Counted from the first letter of the stretch, positions 1-10,270 are shown. The stretch is 64,000 bases of DNA from Latrodectus hesperus (GCA_037975125.1 CM075852.1:11040814-11104813); one strand, 5' to 3'. Notes: a model not told the origin generated them from the letters alone. Program-made: numbers and translations.

Positions 1-288
1 CAAACAACAAAGAGCAAAATTTAGTATTACAGATAGCCCTGATCAATCGGACTCTGGCTGAAACACAAAATTATATGGAATTATATAATATTAAATATAA
101 AATAAAATTATATCAAAATAGCACAAAATAATTATCTAACACAACAGAATTTTCAATCTTAACTAAACTTACAAATAGACACATTTTACTATAAAAAACA
201 TTTTTTTTTTATTATGTACACATGTAACAACAATTGAAATTTGTATTAAAAAAAATTTAATTTAATATCTGAGAAAAAAAGAAAATAA

Positions 289-3200
289 TTAAGTTTGGTT
301 ATTCAGCATTCTACTGAGACTATCGGCATTCTGATGTAATTTGCCCTTTCTGTGAACAATATCAAAATTTAGGCTTTGAAGCACCAAGGCCCACCTTAAA
401 AGTCTGGGATTAGATCCTGTATGATGTTTTAACCAAACTAAAGGGTTATGATCAGTTTCGATAATAAATTTATACTGACCATCTAAATAATATTTTAATT
501 TAGTAACAGCAAAAATTATTGCTGCACATTCCTTTTCTATAGTGCTATAATTTTTCTCAGATTTCGAAAATTTTTTACTCAGAAATAGGATAGGGTGTTC
601 ATTTTCATTTTGATCTCTCTGAGATAAAACTACACCTATTCCTAAGTTTGAGGCATCACATTGAATGATAAATTGTTTTTGAAAGTCTGGACTGTAAAGT
701 ACAGGCTTCTTTATTAAAGTGTTCTTTAATTCTATGAATGCCTTTTCGCAGTTATTATTCCATATTACAGTTCCTTTCTTGGACTTCCCTTTTAACAGGT
801 CGGATAAAGGCGCAGCAACTACCGAAAATTCTGGTATATACTTGCGATAGTACCCAACAAGACCTAGGAAAGCTCGTACTTCGGTTTTGCTTGAGGGACG
901 TTCGAAATCGGTAATGGCTTTCACTTTAATATCACCTGGTGTTCTTTGACCTTGTCCTACAAAGTGTCCCAAATATTTTACACGAAGTTGAGCGAATTTG
1001 CACTTAAGGGGTTTTACAGTCAATTTTGCAAATCGAATCTTCTCCAGAACACATTTAAGATGTTGGATGTGATCAGACCAGGTAAGTGAATATATAGCTA
1101 TGTCATCTAAATAAGGCACAGCAAAATGTTCGCAATTTTTTAATAAATCAGCCATTAACTTACTGAAATAGTAAGGAGCATTCTTCAAACCGAATGCCAT
1201 TCTCAAAGGTTTATAAACACCAAATGTCGTCGTAAATGCAGCATATCTTTGAGCCTTAGGACTCAAAGGTATCTGCCAATAACCTCGTGTTAAGTCTAAT
1301 AAAGATATGAACTTCGCTTTCGAAACGGATTCAACACGCTCTTCAATATTTGGTAATGGATAATATTGCGTCCTGGTAACTTCATTTAACCTGCGATAAT
1401 CAATGCACGGACGAGGTTCTTTTCCAGGAGCTTCAACTAATATTAAAGGTGATGTGTAATCGGATTCACCTGGTTCCACCACCTTCATTTTCAACATCTT
1501 GTCTACTTCCGATTTCAGAATTTCTGTCTGTCGTGGGGACATTCGATATGGTTTAGCTATAATAGATTTATTAGATTCTAACTCGATGTCCAGTTCAGCC
1601 AGTTCTGTACAACCCGGTTCATTTGAAAAAATATCAATAAATTGAATCAAAAGTCTACTCAATTGTTTCTTCTGATCGTCCTCTAACTTTTCATTAAAAC
1701 AGCTTTCAGGAAAAGTCTCTAAAAGGGTAGATGAATTAATTTCAAAACTTGGGATATCTTCTTTCTCAGAATCAATATCTTCATTATCAGAATTAGAGGT
1801 AAAAATTAAATTAACATCTTCTGGACGCTGAAAATAAGGTTTTAACATATTTACATGGTATACATGTAATTTTTCCTTATCGGGAAATTGTATTACGTAA
1901 TTTGTGTCCGATAGTCGTTTTACTACTTTTCCTGGACCTATCCAATGAACAGAAAATTTGTTTGATCTAGAAGGTGCAACAACTAACACAAGATCATTTT
2001 CTTTAAATTCTCTTTTCGTAGCCTTACGGTCATACCAAAGTTTCTGTTTTTCTTTAGCCTCTGTCATATTTTTCACAGCTAATTCTTGGCATCTTTTCAT
2101 TCTATTTAAAAGATTAAAAACGTAAGCAATCACACTATCTTCTTCAATGGTTTTACCAGTTAGATTTTCATATAATAGTGTTATGGGTGTTCTTAAGTTC
2201 CGACCATGGACTAATTCTGCAGGAGAATATCCAGTGCTATCATGAATGCAAGTTCTAAGAGCAAAAAGTGCCTGAGGTAAAATCTTCTCCCAATCTGTAC
2301 CTTTTTCTAAGCAAAGGACTTTCAGTATTCTCTTTAAAGTTCTATGCAATCTTTCAACAGGATTGCTTTGGGGATGCTGAACGGAACTATGCACAACTTT
2401 AATACCAAATTTTTCTAAAAATTCTGATGTTAGGACACTCATGAAAGATGTTCCTTGATCACTTTGCAACTCCCTAGGAAAACCCATGCGGCTAAATATC
2501 TGAAGAAAAGCATCAATCACAGTAGTAGAACGTATATCTGGTACTGGGATGGCATCTGGATACTTGGATGACATGCAAATGGCTGTTATAATATACCGGT
2601 TACCACAGGAAGTTATAGGTAAAGGACCACATGCATCAACGTTAATTCTTGTAAATATTTCCGGAATTACTGGAACCAGTTTCAAAGGAGCCCTTTTCTT
2701 ATCTTGAGGCTTTCCTACTCGTTGACATTTGTCACAAGATTTAACAAAATTTTCAATTTCTTTAAAGCAGTTAGGCCAGTAGAAAGTTTTGCACAGCATA
2801 TCTTTTGTTTTAGTTATACCTAAATGAGCTGCAGTTATCTCATGGCAGATCCCTTTTAGTTGGTTGCGAAACTTCTTGGGCACAACTAATAATCTTCTTA
2901 CAGTTCCATCATTGTCCATTTTATTATAAAACAACAATTGATTTATTATAATATATTTATTGTCTTTTGAAGATTGTCGTTTAGCTTGCTCAAAGAGAGG
3001 TTTCAAATCTTCGCACACCTTTTGTTCCCGAGCAAATTCTTCTGGAGATGTTTTTATCAAATCCATCCCTTCAACTTCGGTTTCTAATGGTGGCAAAATT
3101 GTATTTTGCTCTAATTCTTCATTTTGTTTAGTTTGGAAGCAAGACCTAGAAGATTCTATTTCAGAATCAATAATCTCTTTATTCTTGCTATTTTCCTTCC

Positions 3201-4818
3201 GTCTTCTTTGAGCTCGAGTTTCTATAGCATTTATCATATGTATTTTCACCTCCTCATGCTTTTTAATTTCCTCAAATAAAGCGGCTGTTTTGTTTCCCAG
3301 TAAATATCTTCCTTGATCCAAAGAATCTCGAAGAACTGCTGCCTTTGTCAAAATGTGACCTAATTCACAATTTATTTCAACCTCGGCAATAGGTAAGCAT
3401 ACTAAAGTTTCATCAAGAGGTGTTCTTAGCCAAACCTTTTCCTTCGTGAACATATCAGGTTTCACGTATTTTCCACAAATCAAATCAAGAGTTGCTCCAG
3501 TGTCTCTTAAGATTGGCATTTGAATTCCATTAACAGTGCCGATACTAGTGTAAGGAGCCATCAACTCATTAAATGTACTTCTAGCAATTTCGTTGGATGC
3601 TACCGATTCTAAGTTCTTTTTTATTTTGTCACACTGAGGCCGCAAATGACTATAAGAACCACATTCATAACATCGGAGTTGTTTTCTTTTTTCGAATTCC
3701 TTTTCATGTGAATAATTAGAATTTTTATTCTCGACTCTTTTAGGAACATGAGATTTATGATTCCGAACTACTTCATTAAACTTAAAGGCACGGTTTTCAT
3801 TTTGTTGACGAAAACCAAAATTATTTCGAGGGAGTTTTGTAAAATCTTTCGTCTTAAAACTATCTCTTAAACTTTCATATTCATCTATTTTCTCTGCCAG
3901 ATCATACGGCGAATTTATTTTAAGCCATTCCGCCAAAAAATGTTCCTTAATTTCAATTGGCACACGACGTTTCAATTGATCTGTTACCATTAGTTCCTTA
4001 AGCTGTTCAAATGTCGTTATTTCTAATTCCGTAAGCCATTCCGTAAAGTAACTATTCAATTCTTGTGCATAATTTCTCCATGATTTGTCTGACGTTTTCT
4101 GGTGTCTAAGAAACAATTGTCTTAATTTTTCGCTATTTAACTTGAATCGTTTAAGAATAATTTCCTTCACGTAATCGTAATCATCAGCCCTTTCTGGAGG
4201 TTCTCTAGCTAACATGTTAGATATCTCTGAAGGTAAAGCACTTACAAGATAAACTACCCATTCGTTTTTTGGAATATGAGCCATTTCTGCTCTACGCTCA
4301 AAATTTATTAAGTATAAACTCATCTCATCTTTCCTTTCATCGAATTTTGGCGTTATTTGCATTAATTGAATTTTTTGAGCATGTTCAGTCCTATTTGTAA
4401 CTGATTCTGTGTTCGAAATTGCAGCATTTGAAGAGATTTCTAGACGTTTCATTTCTAAAATATGTTCTCTTTCTTCACGTCTAATTCTTTCTTCTTTTTC
4501 TATTTCTTCTCGCCTAATTCTTTCTTCTTTTTCTTCTCGCCTAATTCTTTCCTCTTTTTCTAATTCTTCTCGCCTAATTCTTTCCTCTTTTTCTAGTATT
4601 TCTCGCCTAACTCTTTCCTCTTTTTCTTCCTGTTCCTTTTTAACTCTTTCCTCGATTACCCTATCTAATATACATTTTACTTCTTCCTCGTTAAAGTTTT
4701 TACTAGTTAAAATTAATTTTTTAATATCTGGGATTTTAAAAGAATCTGGAACCATTTCCCCTAACTCTTCAGCTACTTCTACTAAATCTCCCTTTTTCCC
4801 CCGTGCTAAAAAAGCCAT
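289..4818 (-). CDS. Gag-Pol polyprotein of a Ty3/gypsy-type retrotransposon with integrase before reverse transcriptase (Gmr1-like order)
   Basis: One uninterrupted 1509-codon frame. Residues 50-125 are a Glu/Arg-rich coiled coil. A Gag domain follows (about 150-320), then a CCHC knuckle (C383, C386, H391, C396) and a retropepsin motif DTGA (439-442). The integrase comes next: a zinc-binding H659/H665/C695/C698 and a DDE core with D728, D787 and E822. Only then do reverse transcriptase (D1175; YLDD at 1236-1239) and RNase H (D1388, E1428 or E1430, D1456, D1499) follow, up to the stop. Typical gypsy elements run PR-RT-RH-INT; PR-INT-RT-RH is the arrangement described for Gmr1-like elements. 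No env is present. The protein would make a cytoplasmic particle, copy its RNA and integrate the cDNA. All catalytic residues I could check are present, so the copy looks young. The start is the first Met of the frame; a PBS-like motif lies about 1.35 kb upstream. LTRs could not be delimited, and the 3' end may run off the window. Confidence 0.9.
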   Translation of the reverse strand: MAFLARGKKGDLVEVAEELGEMVPDSFKIPDIKKLILTSKNFNEEEVKCILDRVIEERVKKEQEEKEERVRREILEKEERIRREELEKEERIRREEKEERIRREEIEKEERIRREEREHILEMKRLEISSNAAISNTESVTNRTEHAQKIQLMQITPKFDERKDEMSLYLINFERRAEMAHIPKNEWVVYLVSALPSEISNMLAREPPERADDYDYVKEIILKRFKLNSEKLRQLFLRHQKTSDKSWRNYAQELNSYFTEWLTELEITTFEQLKELMVTDQLKRRVPIEIKEHFLAEWLKINSPYDLAEKIDEYESLRDSFKTKDFTKLPRNNFGFRQQNENRAFKFNEVVRNHKSHVPKRVENKNSNYSHEKEFEKRKQLRCYECGSYSHLRPQCDKIKKNLESVASNEIARSTFNELMAPYTSIGTVNGIQMPILRDTGATLDLICGKYVKPDMFTKEKVWLRTPLDETLVCLPIAEVEINCELGHILTKAAVLRDSLDQGRYLLGNKTAALFEEIKKHEEVKIHMINAIETRAQRRRKENSKNKEIIDSEIESSRSCFQTKQNEELEQNTILPPLETEVEGMDLIKTSPEEFAREQKVCEDLKPLFEQAKRQSSKDNKYIIINQLLFYNKMDNDGTVRRLLVVPKKFRNQLKGICHEITAAHLGITKTKDMLCKTFYWPNCFKEIENFVKSCDKCQRVGKPQDKKRAPLKLVPVIPEIFTRINVDACGPLPITSCGNRYIITAICMSSKYPDAIPVPDIRSTTVIDAFLQIFSRMGFPRELQSDQGTSFMSVLTSEFLEKFGIKVVHSSVQHPQSNPVERLHRTLKRILKVLCLEKGTDWEKILPQALFALRTCIHDSTGYSPAELVHGRNLRTPITLLYENLTGKTIEEDSVIAYVFNLLNRMKRCQELAVKNMTEAKEKQKLWYDRKATKREFKENDLVLVVAPSRSNKFSVHWIGPGKVVKRLSDTNYVIQFPDKEKLHVYHVNMLKPYFQRPEDVNLIFTSNSDNEDIDSEKEDIPSFEINSSTLLETFPESCFNEKLEDDQKKQLSRLLIQFIDIFSNEPGCTELAELDIELESNKSIIAKPYRMSPRQTEILKSEVDKMLKMKVVEPGESDYTSPLILVEAPGKEPRPCIDYRRLNEVTRTQYYPLPNIEERVESVSKAKFISLLDLTRGYWQIPLSPKAQRYAAFTTTFGVYKPLRMAFGLKNAPYYFSKLMADLLKNCEHFAVPYLDDIAIYSLTWSDHIQHLKCVLEKIRFAKLTVKPLKCKFAQLRVKYLGHFVGQGQRTPGDIKVKAITDFERPSSKTEVRAFLGLVGYYRKYIPEFSVVAAPLSDLLKGKSKKGTVIWNNNCEKAFIELKNTLIKKPVLYSPDFQKQFIIQCDASNLGIGVVLSQRDQNENEHPILFLSKKFSKSEKNYSTIEKECAAIIFAVTKLKYYLDGQYKFIIETDHNPLVWLKHHTGSNPRLLRWALVLQSLNFDIVHRKGKLHQNADSLSRMLNNQT
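4444..4671 (-). repeat. In-frame minisatellite coding the Gag charged coiled coil
   Basis: Within the gag part of the polyprotein, short near-repeats of roughly 20-30 bp rich in TTC/TTT on the plus strand encode repeated E-K-E-E-R-I-R-R-E-E blocks (residues about 50-125). The heptad-like charge pattern suggests a coiled coil that could help Gag assemble. The low sequence complexity suggests growth by slippage that kept the frame. Confidence 0.75.
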
Positions 4819-6162
4819 TTTATTTATTCACGCTTTATCTCAGAAGAGATGCAATAATGAGAGAAACCACAGACTACACCCACCTATATGTAAAATTTCG
4901 TAAATAACTATAGAAATTATTTAACACACTCTACTAATATAAACATATCAATAACATTTAAAAATTTAAACGAAAACAAACTATATTGTAATACAACAAA
5001 TAGTGTATAAACAGCAAATCATATATTTTGAAAAGAAGAACAAGTTTAAAATTAAATCTTCTACTCTCGATTTCAAGTTTTTTTTTTTTATCACCAAGCT
5101 AATACTTGATACTCAGATAAATTGAATTATTAATCAAAATGTATAAATTTTATAAAATCAGATTCTTATACAAATACTACTATATTAAATCAGAAATGAA
5201 ATTATACATATTTTTGAATCCTTATTTAATTCAAAATATAAAACACTACAATTCTTAACAACAATATAAATTAAAAGCTTTAACTAATCTAAACCAGAAA
5301 TCAGCTTTCGATTTCAAATCAATAAACTTAATTAATTAATCATACACGACATAAAAATGATAATAACGTACGATATTTTAAACAGTAAGAAAATATCTTT
5401 TCAAATCTTTATCAATGAAAATAAACATATGCGTTTCTAAATATGTAATAAACCAGTTTGATACTTTGCAAACAAAATCAAAAACACATCAATAAATCTC
5501 ACATTACTTTAAATTCAAACCTATTTGTAATCATGTACTTTCGTTTTCACATAACGAAATCAAAACCTTTCTAAAGTATATATTACTTTCATAAAATCTA
5601 CTTTCAGTGAAACATTCAAAAAATTATGAATATAAGTGTACTTTCGATTTTACACATTAATCTATAACAACATAGTTATTTTAACATATTCCTACGTGAA
5701 TTGAAATACATCAACCACATAAAAATTATGAAATGCAAATTTATAATAAGATACACTTTTCTTATAAAAAATATTACACTGTAAATTCGAATACACGAAA
5801 TACAGAAATTAGCTTTGTAACATGGAATACACCATTTACAAACTTATAAGCAAAATTAATTGATATAGCATGAACACTGTAAATTCGAATACACGAAATA
5901 CAGAAATTAGCTTTGTAATATGGAATACACCATTTACAAACTTATACACAAAATTAATTGATATAACATGAAAACCACGTAAATAACATTGGAACTAAAT
6001 ATTCTATCAATTTATATAACATTCCAAACTATTTATTTTCAATAGTAGCCAGAGAAAGATTGATCAAAATGGCCTACCTGTATTCCAACATTGCGGCACG
6101 TAATCCATTATAGTGCACATAATTAATTTCCATAGTGGATGCTAATGCAAAGCATTAAAAAA
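4819..6162 (-). other. AT-rich leader upstream of the gypsy-type gag
   Basis: No convincing coding frame is visible on either strand. The stretch lies between the gag start codon and the PBS-like motif at 6163-6182, so it is most simply the long 5' untranslated leader of the same element. It contains a two-copy 98-bp tandem duplication (5776-5971). Whether all of it belongs to the element cannot be told without a second copy. Confidence 0.4.
5776..5971. repeat. 98-bp tandem duplication, two copies
   Basis: The block starting ACACTGTAAATTCGAATAC at 5776 repeats from 5874 with only a few substitutions (for example AACATGG against AATATGG). It sits in the presumed retroelement leader. Confidence 0.9.
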
Positions 6163-6182
6163 GCATCAAACCGCTGCCACCA
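6163..6182 (-). promoter_or_regulatory. Candidate primer-binding site of the gypsy-type element
   Basis: On the minus strand the motif reads TGGTGGCAGCGG..., beginning with the TGG expected opposite a tRNA CCA end. Similar TGGTGGCAGCGG starts are familiar from gypsy-type elements. It lies upstream of gag in the right orientation. I could not match the complementary tRNA or show an LTR ending next to it. Confidence 0.35.
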
Positions 6183-6425
6183 AAAACGTAAGTTTGTTAT
6201 GAAACAAACAAACAAATAAATGACTCCAATTTTGAAACATACACATTTAATTAAAAAATTGAACAAAATTTACAAGGAGCCATGTTTGGGTTCGCGACCA
6301 TCTCACTCGCCTGCTTCGCGTACAATCAGAGTCTCTCTGAAATTAAAATTAAAAATAGGATCTCGAAATCGAAGTGCCGATGGAAAGCCACTCCAAAACA
6401 AAGAGAAAATCGCAGCTTCTTCAGA

Positions 6426-6441
6426 CCACTTCTGGCGCCAA
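6426..6441 (-). promoter_or_regulatory. Second PBS-like motif in a GC-richer block
   Basis: The minus strand reads TTGGCGCCAGAAGTGG, another sequence of the kind found next to gypsy or BEL 5' LTRs. The surrounding 6280-6510 is clearly more GC-rich than its flanks and could be LTR or leader sequence from a different insertion. The short open frames across it look non-coding. Confidence 0.3.
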
Positions 6442-6623
6442 CCATCTCGTTACTCACCCTCTCCATAAGAGGCTCTTCAAATCTCAAGTGCTGACGATGA
6501 GACATTACAATATTAATATCAAGCTGAATGCTTTCACAGAAATTTTCTCAAATAAATGAGCTATCAGATTCAGAGGAATTAAAGTTAATCCTTTATAGCC
6601 TATTTTTAAAACACTTAAAAACT

Positions 6624-6637
6624 TTAATCAAATACTT
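6624..6637. repeat. 14-bp target-site duplication, left copy
   Basis: TTAATCAAATACTT matches 6926-6939 exactly and borders the AAC-type tail of the non-LTR fragment. Confidence 0.85.
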
Positions 6638-6925
6638 GTTGTTGTTGCTTATCCTCCATGTCTGACGGAGTCAGACTAGATCCACGAGTTCGTTGACTGT
6701 AAGGAAGTCGAAGACTAAAAGAGGATTGCTAAAGAGATCCTCCCTAGAGAGACCCATGCAATCCAAAAGATGCTCAGGAGAAGCCTGATGATTTTGGCAC
6801 TTGGTGCAGGTGACGAAAGTTTTCCTGCCCTCGTTGAAAGTGAGGCACTTAATATGACCGCTAGCAAGTCTTGAGAGAACAGTCCGGGTACGTCTGTCAC
6901 ACGGGAGGTCAAGGGACAATCCCGG
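6638..6925 (-). mobile_element. 5'-truncated non-LTR retrotransposon 3' end
   Basis: The minus strand carries only the last codons of an ORF2 (stop at 6671), with a CX2CX8HX3C motif (CTKC...HLLDC) and the closing D-F-L-x4-L-x2-L pattern seen after RNase H in jockey-type ORF2 proteins. A short untranslated tail ending in AAC repeats (GCAACAACAACAA) follows. Identical 14-bp copies of TTAATCAAATACTT flank the insert at 6624-6637 and 6926-6939. This is the expected product of target-primed reverse transcription with early 5' truncation. The copy is dead on arrival. Confidence 0.85.
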
Positions 6926-6939
6926 TTAATCAAATACTT
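6926..6939. repeat. 14-bp target-site duplication, right copy
   Basis: Identical to 6624-6637. It abuts the truncated 5' end of the non-LTR insert. Confidence 0.85.
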
Positions 6940-7492
6940 AAAATATAATAATGTACCGATTTGTCAAATTTTGTACAAAAGAAATCTCTGTAAGAGTGAA
7001 TCAATCAAAATTACTTTCATTATTTGTTTTAAGACTGAGAAATAAGTGAAAGTTTGAAACTATCCAAAATGTTTGTTGATATTCATCTACGAGAAAATTG
7101 GATGATTTCCATTGTATTTCAGTTTCATATTGCACTTATTTAGTTTAGTAATCACACACATGATAACTATTTAGGAAGGAAATTTAAAAGAAATATATAA
7201 AAAAAATCGTGTAGTTTTATGAAAGGAAAAGATTATAAAAAAAGGAAAAATATAAATGATATGCATTCATTGCTTAAAAGCAGTGAAATATTGTGCGTTA
7301 AATGGCACTATTTCTCACATGAATAGAAATAAGATGAATATTTGATAGAAACTACTGAATTTTAATTATTTTTTAGTTCGTATTTTGTTTATCAATCGGG
7401 TAGACCAAATATACACTCTTTAATAATAGTAAATTATATAAGTTGAATTATTATGAACTGTTATTTGTTTATTTAAAAAGCGCTTCATTTTA

Positions 7493-8384
7493 TTAGGTTG
7501 GTGCGTATGAAATGTCGGATTCTCTTTACATGCGGACGTTTTCCTCCCTGTTTTCGTTATACTTTTGTATTTGGCATAACCTCATTCATACTCGTATTGT
7601 CCATTGCCAGAGACTCATTTCAGCAAAATAGGTTTTCTCGAAGGTCTTCCTTTTTTTATTTCTTTTGAGTTTATTGCCGATATGAATTCTGCCGACATTC
7701 GCGTCATTTTCTTATATGAGTACAAACTTGGTAATAGTGCTGCAAAAGCTGCACGCAACATAAACCAAGCGTTTGGGGAGAATACGGTTAACGATCGGAA
7801 AGTGCAGCGTTGGTTCGAAAAATTTCGGACTGGCGATTTTTCACTGCAAAATGAGCCGCGCGGAAGACCCAAAACGTCTGTGAAGAATGATGACCTGAAG
7901 GCTCTAGTGGAAGCGGATCCAGCCGTATCCACGAGGGAACTTGCTATCAGGATGAAAGTTGACCATACAACGATATTGAGACACCTTTCTGAGATTGGCA
8001 AGGTTAAGAAGATGGACAAGTGGGTACCGCACGCACTGACAGAGCGAAATAAGCTGGATCGGTTAAACGTATGCTCATCATTGCAGCATCCACCCTATTC
8101 ACCGGATCTCTCGCCGACCGATTTTCATTTTTTCAAGCATTTAGAGCTGTTTTTAAGGGGCAAACACTATGAAAATGAAGACAGTCTAAAAAACTCGATA
8201 TCAGAGTTTATTAATTCTAAAGACCAAAATTTTTTAAGACAGGCATCTACGCTTTAAAATCTCGTTGGGAGAAGTGTATTGAAGCGAATGGAGCATACTT
8301 TGATTGAATAAACAGCTTTTGAAGAAAGATATGCAGTTTTATACAATCACTTAAGAATCCGACATTTCATACGCACCAACCTAA
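7493..8384 (+). mobile_element. Internally deleted mariner element with perfect 31-bp terminal inverted repeats
   Basis: The ends at 7493-7523 and 8354-8384 are exact inverted copies beginning TTAGGTTGGTGCGTATG. A TA dinucleotide lies on each side (7491-7492, 8385-8386), the mariner target duplication. The 892-bp length is well short of the usual 1.25-1.3 kb. The perfect ends and readable frame suggest recent movement, probably using transposase supplied from elsewhere. Confidence 0.93.
7682..8257 (+). pseudogene. Deleted and frameshifted mariner transposase
   Basis: I start at the Met of MNSADIR (7682), because this matches the usual mariner N-terminus; the frame is open from 7604. The DNA-binding half is present: HTH region, the RGRPKTS linker, and the second HTH up to WVPHALTE. 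The frame then jumps from V-C-S-S-L straight to HPPYSPDLSPTDFHFFKHL. The segment that normally carries the first two catalytic aspartates is therefore missing, while the third (in SPDLSPTD) remains. About 120 codons appear to have been lost in frame. A single-base shift near 8230-8245 puts the usual C-terminus (W-E-K-C-I-E-A-N-G-A-Y-F-D) into the next frame, ending near 8310. The protein cannot catalyse transposition, but it might still bind its ends. Confidence 0.85.
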
Positions 8385-8386
8385 TA

Positions 8387-9428
8387 TTTTAGTGAGAGAT
8401 AGCAATGCTGTAACCAACTACAGTCTAAGCAAACGCAGATGGGTTTACTAGTTTAAAAAGTTTAAAAATTAAAACATTTTAACAATGCGGTTTCTACCTA
8501 TAAGTTGCTTACATACACATCAAAAAATATTCTACTGGGGAGTGAAAATAGGTGCATAGAATAAATAAGAATTCGTGAAAATATCCTCGATATCAACAAT
8601 CGATATCCTCAATATTCAAAGCTAGAAGAGAAATATGACGATAAGACTGAATGATTTAAATTCAACTTAAAGGTCAAGATTTGATAAATCCTTTGAATTC
8701 GAATGAGAAATAAACATATTTCGAAGACTTCACATTATGTACACTTTGCTGTCATTATTTTTGTTAATAAAAGTAAAACTTAAAACTTTTATTGATGCAA
8801 TCTTCTCTGTAAAGTTGTTTTTCTTACAATGCCCAAGTACTTTTTTTATTAACTTTTCAGCTTTTCAAAAGAGGAAGTAACGACTTTTTTATATAAAAGG
8901 CACCTTCTTTGTAGCACGTAAAATGAACAGTATACACATATTAACTTCGTAATAACATAATGAGTAAAAATATGTACATTCGTAAATTTCATCCTATTTT
9001 CTCTCAACTCTTCTTAACTACATTTATTTGAGTTATAGTTTTAATTTCATGCATGTTTTAACCAATATATCACATACATAAGAGAGCGATCAAGATTTTG
9101 CAACAGTTGACATGACGATGCCATTCAAAATTCAACTTAATGAGACGTTTATATTGATGAGATATTTCTGTCGGGTTTTAAATAATTTCAAGCTAGTTTC
9201 TTCCAATGCAACTTTCTCTCTTATAAAATGTACGGCCTATATACTTTAGAGTGCCCATCAGTTTCTTGCCGATTTGGCGTCATATTGTTCCACATTTCTT
9301 TTCATTTTTCTACTAAAAGCACTGAAGATGTTATGTGAGTATAAGCAATTTAAAAGTTTTTTTTTCAACTGTTATTACCATCAATAAAAAACGAACCAGA
9401 AGAAACCATTCGGAGAAAAGGTAAAGAA
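8387..9428. other. AT-rich intergenic stretch, no gene seen
   Basis: There are no long frames, RNA genes or clear repeats. I see nothing supportable beyond scattered simple A/T runs. Confidence 0.5.
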
Positions 9429-10270
9429 ACTATTACCAAGCTTACTAAACCAGACCTTGTCACCGCTTACACAGACGGGTCTTCCAACTCAGAAAGCAAC
9501 AGGGCAGGTTCTGGCATTTTCCTTATCCTTCCAGACCAAACATCGGGTTGCAGCTGGAAAAACTGCCTCCAACTTCACCAGTGAACTGACTGCCATAAAG
9601 GCGGCCCTTACCCTTTACCTCACACAGTCAGTCCCCTCGAATGGCATCAACATACTCTGTGACTGTAAATCTGCTCTGGGGGCCATTAAAGGAGGTAAAA
9701 CGAGATTTGCCCAAGATATCAACGCGCTTCTGTCCACCATAGTAGAGGCACAACCTGATAGCCAATAGGAATAGAACAGGGCCTCTTCTTCTCGTTGTCT
9801 GTCCACCATAGTTGCAAGGGAGAAAACCTGCACCGTTCAATGGGTCCCTGCATATGTTAACATCGAGGGAAATAAACAGACGGACTCCCTCGACAAGGAG
9901 GCTAGGAATATCAATCTCCTCCCATGACTACCACTTGCTTCGATGCAAACGCAGTCTCAAGACATCAGCTCTGGGGGCGACTACGGTAAAAATGGTGCCT
10001 ACCGGAGCTTAATCCTGACCGTGGTATCACCTCTACCATCAGTAGAATGCGGGTTGGGCGCATGAGGAGTATGAAAATCATGCCTGACGGATCTAGAAGC
10101 TCTGCATAATGCAGGCACTGCACGGGAGTTCTGCTGCATCTCTTCAACTGCATCTCTGTTGCCTCAACCCTCTTCAACATCGACCCCAACTGCTGCCATG
10201 ACACCCCTTATACGGAAAAACCTCAAGATGTGGCCATGGCAGTGCTCCATGCCTTTGGTCCCATATGACT
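9429..10270 (+). pseudogene. Decayed RNase H and tail of a non-LTR retrotransposon
   Basis: Plus-strand frames contain YTDGSSNSES, then after a frameshift SNFTSELTAIKAALTLYL and ILCDCKSALGAIKGG, which are RNase H motifs (Asp, Glu, Asp). QWVPAYVNIEGNKQTDSLDKEA follows and corresponds to the last RNase H motif; at least two stops and several frame changes intervene. A 14-bp string CTGTCCACCATAGT occurs twice (about 9729 and 9800) around a small filler insertion. The stretch is more GC-rich than its flanks. No poly(A) or target duplication could be fixed. Confidence 0.75.

Noticed and set aside
2960..4903. Plus-strand open frames of 83 and 164 codons
   Set aside because: They are antisense shadows of the retroelement polyprotein; the Ser/Leu/Arg repeats mirror the E/R-rich coil.
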